A stretch of 34,391 nucleotides of DNA from assembly GCA_937925525.1 (NCBI GenBank), contig CALALS010000070.1:1-34391 (forward strand), given 5' to 3'. Below the pieces are notes generated by a model. That model had not been told where the DNA came from. It worked only from the letters and a program-made list of their open reading frames with translations, and ran no database searches. The stretch is from an uncultured Flavobacteriales bacterium. GTDB lineage: Bacteria > Bacteroidota > Bacteroidia > Flavobacteriales_E > Vicingaceae. Positions 26,020 through 34,326 of the stretch are shown here, piece after piece. The position numbers and the translations under genes were made by a program. How positions within the stretch are numbered: position 1 is the first letter of the stretch; every line of letters begins with the position of its first letter.

Positions 26020-29000
26020 TTATCTTTTTATATCTATATTTATCATTGGGAATTCAGAGTTTGAATTAGGAATATACCTAGCTCCAGAGTTACCAATATA
26101 AAATTGATGTTGGTGAAGAATATAGCCATTAGGGCTTACCACCATATGCGTCACAGAAACCTTATTTCCATCTATTATTTCAAAGATGTGGTATGAACTT
26201 GATCCATCTCCACTATTAGCATCAACTCTTGGTTTAACTTCATACTCTCTCCCATTTTTCATAATAGAAGTTTTGTCAGTAATATTCTTTAAATCATAAG
26301 GGGTGATAGGTTGTTTATAATTACCTGACCAAGGATCATATCCATAATGCTTAGCAGAAAAGTATGCACTTCCAGCTCCAAAACCAATGCCCGTAACTGT
26401 TCCTAAACCACCACTTCTTAATCCAATTCTATTTGCTTCAGAAAAATCTCCTCCAGAAGCACTCAGACCTAGTAGGAATCCACTCGTATAACCGCCAGCA
26501 AAACCTCCTAATCCATTTTTTATAGCAGCACCTGGAATACTTCTTCCACTTATTCTTAACGAAGTGCCTAATAAAACATCTCCTTTCAGAACAGAATTTC
26601 CAACATATCTAGAAGCTCCAAAACTAGCAGCCCCAGTAAATCCCCCAATCGCACTATTATAGCCAACTTGCCCCCAATCAACTCTTCCCTGAAAATTATT
26701 GGTTTGAGAAATAATATCATTACCACCAGCAACAACTGCTGAGGTTCCAGTTGCAACAGCAAGCTGAACACCTAAACTAGCCCCACCAGTTGCAACCGCT
26801 GCAAAACCAGAACCAAATCCAAGACCAAAAGATGCAGCACCTTCCCAGAAACCATCAATACTACTCCAGTTTGCTGCTACATTAATACCTCCAGTAACTA
26901 CACCTACTATTGCCGCTACAACTAAATGTGGTAATTCACCCGTTGGATCCGTATACTTTAATGGATTATTCATTACATAGCTGTAGCGGTTGTAGTTTTG
27001 GGTGTTGTATGGGCTTTGTACAAAGTTGTCAGGGCTTAGCATACGGCCGTTAATGGGGTCGTACATTCGCCCATTCATATTAATTAATCCAAAGTCTAAG
27101 TTGATGGCATCATGTCTTAAATGCTCATGTCCGGTATAACCTCTCCATAACCAATTAGGCACGACAGGAACTGCTAGCGGGCCAACTCCAAAATAGGTTA
27201 AAAAAGTAGGATTACGTCTTCTTCCCCAGGCATCAAAGCTTTGCTCGGCTACTAATTGTGCTTGGTTGTCTGTTACTCTTACTATAGAACCCAAATGGTC
27301 AGTATAGGTATAGTACATAGTACCTACACCATTTATAGCTACATACATAGCATTTAAGCCATCTCCACAATTGATGTAATGTACTTCGGTAACGTCTCCT
27401 GTTTGTCCGTCAATATTTTTTTCATAACCGGGTAAAAAGTAACGAGTGTAAAAAGTATGAGTATTATTTGTAAGAACTACTTTTTTTCTGTCAAAGTCTG
27501 CTCCGTAAGAAAAAGTAAGCATATTACTACTACTGCCCTCAGTAATGGTAGCAGCTTTTAGGAAAGGGGTGTAAGTAATGTCCTGTTGGTCCATACTTAT
27601 TCCACCATTACCCACATTGGCATTTTGTATTTCGGTAAGGGCATTTATTTTGTTAGGGTCGTAGTTATAATTTCCTGCATCGGTTTTGGTTAAAATATTA
27701 CCGTTGTTTGCATAGGTTAAATCCTGTAAGGTTTGTTTAGGGTTTAACGGTAAGGTGTATTCTACCTTGGTTAATCGATATAGATTATCGTAAGTAAAAT
27801 CTTCTTTCCAACCATTAATTAAATCTTCTCTGTAATTTAAATTGGCATTTTTTACATTCCAATTGTATCGCATAGAATAAATTCCCACTGCTTCTGATTT
27901 TCCTAAAAACCCGTATTTATCTATTTGGTTAATGGTAGTTTTTCCATTACCCAATGTGTAAGAAGTATATTGGTTAAAAGCATTTTTAGCATTGGCTGTA
28001 AAAATGGTCGTATTGTTTCCATCTTTAACGGTAGTTAAATAACTATTGGCATCATATGTTTTGTTTAAAACAAAACCGGAAGGGTAAGTAATAGAAGTAA
28101 GGTTATCAAAATTATCATAAGTATAATTGGTGGTAAACACTTCTGTTCCTATGGTTTCTTTAGCTTCAGTTACTCGGTTATATGCGTCATAGGTATATTC
28201 TTTTAAATAACCATTTCCAGAAGATGAACGAACTAAAAGATTTATACCATTGCCGCTTGATTGATATAAATAATTATACGGACCGTCAGGTGTACCTGTC
28301 TTTTGTATTAACCTACCCATCACATCATAAATCATGACATAATTATTCCCATTGGCATCTTTCTGATCAACAAGCTGACCAAAAGCATCGTATTCATAAA
28401 TGGTAATTCCTGAATTTTTTTCGGTTAATTTGATTTGACGAGCATAATCGTCATATTCCATAGAAGTAATTTCTACTCCATTTAACTTTATTTTATCTTG
28501 ATTCCCATTGCTATGATATTCATAAGTTAAAATAGAACCATCAGGATCTTCTGAACTAATCACTTTTCCGGAGGCATCTGTAATAGTTTTTGAAGTTTTG
28601 CCATCCATATCAGTAGAAGTAACTGTTAATTGACCTGCTGAAGCCGAATAGGAGCGAGTGCTCGTTCCGGCTGAGTTTTGAGTTTGAATTAGCCTACTGT
28701 AAACATCATAAGTATTGGTAGTAACTACCGCAGGAATTGGACTGTTTTGATAAAAAGGGGTGGTACTGGTAGCTACATTTCCTCTTTGGTCATAAGAGGT
28801 TACTGTAAAAATGGGTTGAGAAAAACCGTCTGTTTGGGTTATAATTTCTCTATCGTGAACATCAAACCAAGTTTTTACATCGGGATTTCCCGGGTTACTA
28901 ACTTCTACATAATAGATATGGTTATTATTGGTTGTTCCTGTTGCTGAACCACCCTGACCTATATCCCATAAATAGTTATAAGCAGTAGTAACCCCTTTAG

Positions 29001-32000
29001 GGTCAGTTTCTGTTTTCAGCTTTCCGAGCCCATCATAAGTAAATGAAGTGATTAAGCCATCTATGCCTGTGACTGACAATGGCTTTCCCCAACGATAATC
29101 ATACGTTCTATACTCTGTCTGATTAAGGGAATTTGTAGTTTGCTCCGGTAATCTGCCTTTACTATCAAAAACACTAGTGGTTTGCCTATCTTGTAAACCA
29201 GCAGCACTAACTTTCACCAATGTATTATTTCCTAATTGGTTATAGGCAAACGTAGTGGTTACTTGTTTAGATAGGGACGGATCTTGAATTTCTGTTACTA
29301 CACTTCCCTGATTGTTATAAGTAAAATTGGTCGTTCGACTGTAAGCAGGTTTTCCTTGTCTTGTATTAGTAGCAACAATTGTCTGAGGAGAAGTTGGTAA
29401 CCAAGAACCTTGTGAAGTATAATTGCTATTTACAATAGTTGATGTTTCTACTCCATTATTAGTGGTTTGTTGGGTTAAGTTTCCATTAACATCGTAAACA
29501 GAGGTAGTAGTTACGGACATAGTATTAATATGATCTGTGGTAGTGGAAGCATCAGTTCTAGCCCAATATCTTTTATTCCCCAATGAGTTAAAGGAGTTTG
29601 TATTGTTGGTTTCTGAAACTAAGCTTTGATTAGAGGTAAGCTTAATGGTTTGCTTTTTTATTTGCCGAGCGTAAAACTCTATTAATGTTGGCTCATTAAA
29701 TTCTGTTTCTATAGTATATCCTGTAGTTTGGTTTATTGCAATAACTTTATCGAATCCTAAAAAGCCTTTCCCTTGCTTATGAACTTTTGCTTTTTCATAA
29801 ACATATGAGGTAATAGCTTGTCCACCTATTCCATCATTTCCTTCAACTGAGGCTACAATAGGAAATGCAGCTTGCATATGGGCAAGTGGATAGATATTTC
29901 CGTTCTCTTTTTGATACGTTGGAGAAGTTGTTAAGAAATCATAGTTAAATTTGGTTTTTGAATTAAATCCATTTTTAACCGCTTCCAGTAACCTTGACTT
30001 AGGAGAGGTTTTCGGGTACAATGATAAAATATCTAGACAACAATACTCGGTATTTTTAGCTATTAACTCTAGTGCTCCATCACCGTCAAAGTCTGCGAAA
30101 TCAAATACAGTTTTTGAATCCCATCCCAATGAATGGTTTTTAACTATGGGATTAAACTGACCTGAACTCCCTCCTAGATTTTCGTAAATAATCAGGTTGG
30201 TTGCAAATAACTTAACAACATCCGTTCTACCATCACCATTAACATCTCTATAATATACATTATTACTAAATAATGCTGGATCAGCATTTGTAATTTTTAA
30301 ATAGGAATTATCAGAATAGTTAGAATTAGGAGAATATCCTTTACTTATCCAAAGGTGATTAACAGAACCACCATTAATACCCAAGAGATCTTGTAAACCA
30401 TCTCCATTAAAATCAACATAAAAATCATAAGCAAAATCTTTTTCGCCAGTAAGAACGTTTAAATTATTATACGAAATACTTTGAGTCCAAACATCAGTAA
30501 CAGTGGCTCCTGAGAGATTAACATCGATATATTGTCTAACATTAGCTACTGATTGAGTGTATCTATATTCAATTTCTGTAGTTCCATCACCATCATAATC
30601 TGTAGCACTGACTGTTGGGCTAACAATATTTGTAATATTATTGTTAATCTGCCTCCAAATATTTAATCTTCCGTCAAATGACACAATAAAATAATCTGAT
30701 GTTCTTGCATTAATTCCAAAAAACTCAAATCTTCCATCACCATCAAAGTCTCCTGTTGTTGCCGCATGGAAGTTGTTTACTATTGGTGTTCCACCGGAAA
30801 AATTATCCATTTTCACTACTGTAGGCTGTTGGATAAATACAGTAGCTCCTGAGCTTATGTCTATCGTAGAGAGATATCCTCTATAGTAGAAATAGTCTTT
30901 ATCATTTCCGCTAGTAGTTGAATACCCTAAATTCCCAACAATAATATCTGAATGGCTATCACCATCCAAATCTGTAATTAATATTTTTATTTCACCTATA
31001 GGAAAAGAGTTTCCCTTATTGAATTGAGAAAAATTACCTCCTCTGTTTATTTGCGTTATAAAACTTTGAGGCATTGTATATTGAGTGAATCCACTTCCCT
31101 TATTTTTAATAAATACACTTGCTAAAGTAAACACAGCTTCAGAAGAATTAGAAGGATTAAATACATAATTTATTCCTAATAAATCTGTTAAGCCATCTCC
31201 ATTAAAGTCTCCTGAATAATAAAGAATATCTTTCCCTCCAGTACTTGTAAGTGGTAATCCAGTTCTATCAATAGTATTTAGTGAAGTAGTTGTAGGGGTT
31301 TGTTCTAGATACTTAAAAATTGTTGAATTATATTTATCACTAGAATTCCCAGACTCTATAACTTCATTTAAATAACTGTATAAAGAGTAGCCATAAGTAA
31401 AATCATATTTTTTGATGATTTGTCCTTCGTTTAAAACCTCTATTTGTCTTAGTAAGAGAGAACCATTTACCTTAGAACTTGATAAATATGCTTCCGTTAC
31501 ATCAGTCTTTCTATCGTAATAAAAATTTACTTCATTATAGTGGTTTAATCCTGCGTTATCATTTTTAGTATAAAGTATTTTGGTAATTCTTGACTCTCTG
31601 TCTGTGTTATCATAAAAATATTCACAATAGTTTCCGTATTGGTCAGTCATTTTATTAATCCGCCACACAATTACAGAGTTACCAACCGTTGCCTCTTCTA
31701 AAAACTGAGAATTATTTGCTTTACCATATTCTAATATCATCCCTGATTTGTTTTCTACCTGAAACCATTGTGGCCCATTTCCTGTCTGTCCAAAAGAGGT
31801 AACTCTAGAAAAAGTTTCGGCTTCTGTAGCATAGGTTGCTCCATTTGCACCATAAGTACCACTAGTGCCAATTAATCTGTTTCCATCTAAAGCAAAATTA
31901 TCGGTTGCATCAAATTTAATGGGTTCCACTTTTCCATCATGATAAATAGTTTTCCCCACTCTTGTAATAACAGAAAGCCCTGCTAAGTCCCAACCCACTC

Positions 32001-32439
32001 CAAGTAATCCACTTCCTCCTTGACTATTATAATTAACCGACAAACTAGGCTGCATTCCGTTTGTTCCCATAGGCACTTGAATAGGAATAGTATAGGTAGC
32101 CGCTCCGGTTGGTGAAACATCATAACTGGCAGGGATATATCCAACTGCTAAGTTTTGATCAATTTGTCTTCCGTCAAACGTAGTACTATTATAAAGCGCC
32201 TGATAGTCAGCCGGAACAATAATACTTTTATCAATATAAGCATGCATTTTATTGGTGCCTTGTGCTTGATAATGATAGCCGGGTTTTAGTTTTACAGTTT
32301 GTTGACCAATATATGTCGGAGAAGCATATGGGTCATTATAACTTCGTTCAAGATTTTTTTCTTGAAATACTTGTGCAAAAATCTGAACGCTAAGTCCTGT
32401 TGCCAATAAAAGAGCAACAAAGCTTTTATTAAAAAACAT
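26020..32439 (-). CDS. Exported Rhs/YD-repeat polymorphic toxin with SpvB-like and VCBS regions
   Basis: Very large exported protein (2139 aa from ATG 32439; 2141 aa from ATG 32445). In order (from 32445): signal peptide to about residue 25; SpvB-like N-terminal domain about 105-270 (GAATYTIPIQVPMGTNGMQPSLSV, GGSGLLGVGWDL); seven VCBS/FG-GAP Asp-Gly motifs between about 410 and 795 (DFNGDGLTD, DLDGDSHSD and others); YD repeats from about 1060 to 1700; an Rhs core near 1700-1832 (GLINMNGRMYDPINGRMLSPDNF ... YVMNNPLKYTDPTGE); a Gly/Ala-rich hydrophobic region about 1833-2040; and a C-terminal domain of about 95 residues that I cannot assign. The GAGG on the minus strand sits 6 nt before ATG 32439 but abuts ATG 32445, so I chose 32439. 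No T9SS sorting domain is seen. Confidence 0.9.
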   Translation of the reverse strand: MFFNKSFVALLLATGLSVQIFAQVFQEKNLERSYNDPYASPTYIGQQTVKLKPGYHYQAQGTNKMHAYIDKSIIVPADYQALYNSTTFDGRQIDQNLAVGYIPASYDVSPTGAATYTIPIQVPMGTNGMQPSLSVNYNSQGGSGLLGVGWDLAGLSVITRVGKTIYHDGKVEPIKFDATDNFALDGNRLIGTSGTYGANGATYATEAETFSRVTSFGQTGNGPQWFQVENKSGMILEYGKANNSQFLEEATVGNSVIVWRINKMTDQYGNYCEYFYDNTDRESRITKILYTKNDNAGLNHYNEVNFYYDRKTDVTEAYLSSSKVNGSLLLRQIEVLNEGQIIKKYDFTYGYSLYSYLNEVIESGNSSDKYNSTIFKYLEQTPTTTSLNTIDRTGLPLTSTGGKDILYYSGDFNGDGLTDLLGINYVFNPSNSSEAVFTLASVFIKNKGSGFTQYTMPQSFITQINRGGNFSQFNKGNSFPIGEIKILITDLDGDSHSDIIVGNLGYSTTSGNDKDYFYYRGYLSTIDISSGATVFIQQPTVVKMDNFSGGTPIVNNFHAATTGDFDGDGRFEFFGINARTSDYFIVSFDGRLNIWRQINNNITNIVSPTVSATDYDGDGTTEIEYRYTQSVANVRQYIDVNLSGATVTDVWTQSISYNNLNVLTGEKDFAYDFYVDFNGDGLQDLLGINGGSVNHLWISKGYSPNSNYSDNSYLKITNADPALFSNNVYYRDVNGDGRTDVVKLFATNLIIYENLGGSSGQFNPIVKNHSLGWDSKTVFDFADFDGDGALELIAKNTEYCCLDILSLYPKTSPKSRLLEAVKNGFNSKTKFNYDFLTTSPTYQKENGNIYPLAHMQAAFPIVASVEGNDGIGGQAITSYVYEKAKVHKQGKGFLGFDKVIAINQTTGYTIETEFNEPTLIEFYARQIKKQTIKLTSNQSLVSETNNTNSFNSLGNKRYWARTDASTTTDHINTMSVTTTSVYDVNGNLTQQTTNNGVETSTIVNSNYTSQGSWLPTSPQTIVATNTRQGKPAYSRTTNFTYNNQGSVVTEIQDPSLSKQVTTTFAYNQLGNNTLVKVSAAGLQDRQTTSVFDSKGRLPEQTTNSLNQTEYRTYDYRWGKPLSVTGIDGLITSFTYDGLGKLKTETDPKGVTTAYNYLWDIGQGGSATGTTNNNHIYYVEVSNPGNPDVKTWFDVHDREIITQTDGFSQPIFTVTSYDQRGNVATSTTPFYQNSPIPAVVTTNTYDVYSRLIQTQNSAGTSTRSYSASAGQLTVTSTDMDGKTSKTITDASGKVISSEDPDGSILTYEYHSNGNQDKIKLNGVEITSMEYDDYARQIKLTEKNSGITIYEYDAFGQLVDQKDANGNNYVMIYDVMGRLIQKTGTPDGPYNYLYQSSGNGINLLVRSSSGNGYLKEYTYDAYNRVTEAKETIGTEVFTTNYTYDNFDNLTSITYPSGFVLNKTYDANSYLTTVKDGNNTTIFTANAKNAFNQYTSYTLGNGKTTINQIDKYGFLGKSEAVGIYSMRYNWNVKNANLNYREDLINGWKEDFTYDNLYRLTKVEYTLPLNPKQTLQDLTYANNGNILTKTDAGNYNYDPNKINALTEIQNANVGNGGISMDQQDITYTPFLKAATITEGSSSNMLTFSYGADFDRKKVVLTNNTHTFYTRYFLPGYEKNIDGQTGDVTEVHYINCGDGLNAMYVAINGVGTMYYTYTDHLGSIVRVTDNQAQLVAEQSFDAWGRRRNPTFLTYFGVGPLAVPVVPNWLWRGYTGHEHLRHDAINLDFGLINMNGRMYDPINGRMLSPDNFVQSPYNTQNYNRYSYVMNNPLKYTDPTGELPHLVVAAIVGVVTGGINVAANWSSIDGFWEGAASFGLGFGSGFAAVATGGASLGVQLAVATGTSAVVAGGNDIISQTNNFQGRVDWGQVGYNSAIGGFTGAASFGASRYVGNSVLKGDVLLGTSLRISGRSIPGAAIKNGLGGFAGGYTSGFLLGLSASGGDFSEANRIGLRSGGLGTVTGIGFGAGSAYFSAKHYGYDPWSGNYKQPITPYDLKNITDKTSIMKNGREYEVKPRVDANSGDGSSSYHIFEIIDGNKVSVTHMVVSPNGYILHQHQFYIGNSGARYIPNSNSEFPMINIDIKR

Positions 32440-32451
32440 TGTCATCCTCTT

Positions 32452-33465
32452 TTATTTTTTAGTAACACTCTTGTTTTTCAGCTTCTTGTTTTTCAGCTTC
32501 TTGTTTTCCTTCTCCAGTTTTTCCAGTTTTTTATTTAACTCTATAACATATAATGTTAACTCCTCAATCTTTTCCATTTGCTTATGCACTAAATCTCCCA
32601 GCCCTATTCCATTTTCATCAATTTCTTCTGCAGAAGGTAAATTAGGTAAATGTCCATTTTGGTCAATATAACTCTCCAATGCATTTAAGGACATTAAATT
32701 GTATGTTTTTGAAAACACATAATCAGGAAAGGGAGGTAACATTACCTGTACCTCTTTTGCGTAAATGGTACCGTTTACTTCTAAATTACCTGTATTTCTA
32801 TATACCATTTGCTTAGAAAAATCCCAGCTACCGTTAATCTTAGGAGCAAAGAAAAGTGCATCGGAACTAGGATTCCAAAATTGATTTGAAATAATAAACT
32901 GTTGATAAGAACTTCCTAATACTACATTTGCTACAACCTCCATGTCTCCGTTATCACGAAAAGTAATGGCCTTACCATAATCAAAAACTCCACTGTTTTT
33001 AGGAACAATTTTTAATGAATTTGCACCGCTATTTTGCCAGTCAGCCGTCAACATAAACTTCTTATATTGTCCACCTATAACTACATCTCCACTATATACT
33101 TCTAATTTAGCTTCCGGTGAGTTTGTTCCAAATCCTGAATTACCATTGCCCTTAACTATAAATTTATCTCCTCCTGCACTATATACCTTAAATATGTTTC
33201 CCGAAAATCCATTTCCTCTACCGGAATAAACTTCAAAAACATTCGCATTGTTTGAGCCGCCACTATTTGTGGCATCAAACTTAAAATGAGAACCAAAACT
33301 TAAACTATTATTTTCAACGACTTGGAGTCTGCCTCCCGGTGCTGCTGTTCCAATACCAACATTTCCACCTGTTGTTTGAAGCGTTGTATTTAGTGTACCA
33401 TTACCCCACTGTGCGTAGGAAAATACTGCTGTAAAAAAGCAAATTGTAAATAAAAGTTGTTTCAT
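32452..33465 (-). CDS. Tail-fibre-like exported protein with C-terminal coiled coil, first gene of the Rhs operon
   Basis: 337 aa. Signal peptide (MKQLLFTICFFTAVFSYAQ), then repeats of the GNVGIGTAAPGGRLQV and SGFGTNSPEAKLEV type seen in phage-tail-fibre-like proteins. A segment (LPPFPDYVFSKTYNLMSLNALESYI, HLPNLPSAEEIDENGIGLGD) follows that is typical of Bacteroidota proteins of this kind. A coiled coil (IEELTLYVIELNKKLEKLEKE) precedes a Lys/Asn-rich tail. The coiled coil suggests a trimer. There is no intramolecular chaperone (peptidase S74) Ser-Lys pair that I can see. It lies 6 nt before the Rhs gene. I used ATG 33465 because it begins the signal peptide; the upstream start codon in frame is non-essential. 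Confidence 0.84.
   Translation of the reverse strand: MKQLLFTICFFTAVFSYAQWGNGTLNTTLQTTGGNVGIGTAAPGGRLQVVENNSLSFGSHFKFDATNSGGSNNANVFEVYSGRGNGFSGNIFKVYSAGGDKFIVKGNGNSGFGTNSPEAKLEVYSGDVVIGGQYKKFMLTADWQNSGANSLKIVPKNSGVFDYGKAITFRDNGDMEVVANVVLGSSYQQFIISNQFWNPSSDALFFAPKINGSWDFSKQMVYRNTGNLEVNGTIYAKEVQVMLPPFPDYVFSKTYNLMSLNALESYIDQNGHLPNLPSAEEIDENGIGLGDLVHKQMEKIEELTLYVIELNKKLEKLEKENKKLKNKKLKNKSVTKK
32470..32499 (-). repeat. 15-bp tandem repeat, two copies plus a partial third
   Basis: Two identical 15-bp units (CTTGTTTTTCAGCTT on the plus strand) followed by a partial third. They encode the KLKNK-KLKNK tail of the tail-fibre-like protein. The unit length is a multiple of three, so gain or loss changes only tail length and keeps the frame. 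Confidence 0.7.
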
Positions 33466-33484
33466 AAATGTTGTTTTTAAAAAA

Positions 33485-33515
33485 CAAACATATATCAAAA
33501 AATAATACGAAACAA
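33485..33515 (-). promoter_or_regulatory. Promoter of the Rhs operon
   Basis: Minus-strand TATGTTTG (33485-33492) is a perfect TAnnTTTG -7 element, with a TTG at 33513-33515 as -33 and a 20-nt spacer. This is the best-spaced promoter in the window. Transcription would begin near 33478, about 13 nt before the ATG at 33465. Confidence 0.72.
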
Positions 33516-33533
33516 CAACTTGCTGTAAATTAG

Positions 33534-33579
33534 GTATTTATACGGATATCGAAAAATATATCCGTATTTATACGGACAT
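33534..33579. promoter_or_regulatory. Palindrome/direct-repeat cluster upstream of the Rhs operon promoter (possible regulator site)
   Basis: Two direct copies of GTATTTATACGGA start 30 bp apart (33534 and 33564). Between them is a perfect 10-bp inverted repeat (ATACGGATAT at 33540-33549, ATATCCGTAT at 33558-33567) and, overlapping it, a second dyad (TCCGTAT at 33561-33567, ATACGGA at 33570-33576). The cluster ends about 20 bp upstream of the -33 element and begins just after the stop of the MBL gene. A 30-bp (about three helical turns) spacing suits a dimeric activator. A terminator is less likely because there is no T-run after the stem. Confidence 0.5.
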
Positions 33580-33580
33580 T

Positions 33581-34219
33581 TTAACCCCTCACAAAAGGAT
33601 TATATTTCTTTTCATGTCCAATAGTGGTTTCCTCTCCGTGCCCACAATAAACAAGTGTTTCATCAGGTAATTGGTACATTTTTTCTTTAATGTTTTTTAA
33701 TAGCGTTGCATGGTCACCGCCAGGTAAATCAGTTCTGCCTATACTTTCTTGAAACAAAACATCTCCGTTAACTACATATCCTTCTTCTTTATTGTAAAAA
33801 ACTATGTGGCCGGGAGCATGACCGGGAACAAAAATTACTTCTAGCTTAATTTCTCTTAACTCTACTATATCTCCTTCTTCTAAAAATTGAGTGGGTTCAG
33901 GTGAAGGCGTTAAGTTTAAACCGTACATCATGGCAGAGCGCTCTCCCATAGTCAAAGTAGGCAAATCAAGGCGATGCATGGCAAAAGGAATTTTATATTT
34001 CTCCATTACAAATGCATTTCCAAAAACATGGTCTAAATGACAGTGCGTATTTAAAAGAAGTGTTGGGGTAAGGTCATTTTCAGCAATATAATTTTCAAGT
34101 GTTTGTTGCTCATTAGCATCGTAACAACCCGGGTCAATAATCAAACACTCCTTTTTTTCATTGCTAATGATATAAGTGTTTTCCATAAAAGGACTAAATA
34201 CAAACTTCTTTATTTCCAT
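33581..34219 (-). CDS. MBL-fold metallo-hydrolase (glyoxalase II-like)
   Basis: 212-aa cytosolic protein of the metallo-beta-lactamase superfamily. Metal ligands are visible: THCHLDH (HxHxDH), VPGHAPGH, and the later NGDVLF Asp and CGHGEETTIGHEKKYNPF His. The compact form without the glyoxalase II C-terminal helical domain matches YcbL-like small hydrolases. Possible substrates are S-lactoylglutathione-like thioesters, but bacillithiol or glutathione use cannot be told from sequence. I used ATG 34219 as the start; an in-frame TTG five codons upstream is less likely. It precedes the Rhs operon on the same strand, but that operon has its own promoter. Confidence 0.92.
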   Translation of the reverse strand: MEIKKFVFSPFMENTYIISNEKKECLIIDPGCYDANEQQTLENYIAENDLTPTLLLNTHCHLDHVFGNAFVMEKYKIPFAMHRLDLPTLTMGERSAMMYGLNLTPSPEPTQFLEEGDIVELREIKLEVIFVPGHAPGHIVFYNKEEGYVVNGDVLFQESIGRTDLPGGDHATLLKNIKEKMYQLPDETLVYCGHGEETTIGHEKKYNPFVRG

Positions 34220-34290
34220 ACCAAATACATTCAAAAAATTCTTCTACAATAGTAATAAAATAGTTACTTTTACGGTTTATACATTTATAT

Positions 34291-34320
34291 TTTCCCTCCT
34301 TGAGGAGGGCTTGGGAGGTG
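34291..34320. repeat. REP-like short palindrome
   Basis: CCCTCC-TTGA-GGAGGG forms a 6-bp G/C stem with a 4-nt loop (34294-34309). It is followed by CTTGGGAGGTG, giving a second partial match to the left arm. G/C-rich hairpins of this form stand out in this A/T-rich genome and resemble the REP elements mobilised by REP-associated transposases in other bacteria. It is also just upstream of the next gene's start. Confidence 0.45.
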
Positions 34321-34326
34321 TTAAAA

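Noticed and set aside
34222..34229. TGTATTTG on the minus strand as the promoter of the MBL gene
   Set aside because: It lies only 2 nt before the ATG, which would put the transcription start inside the coding region; mismatch at one key base.
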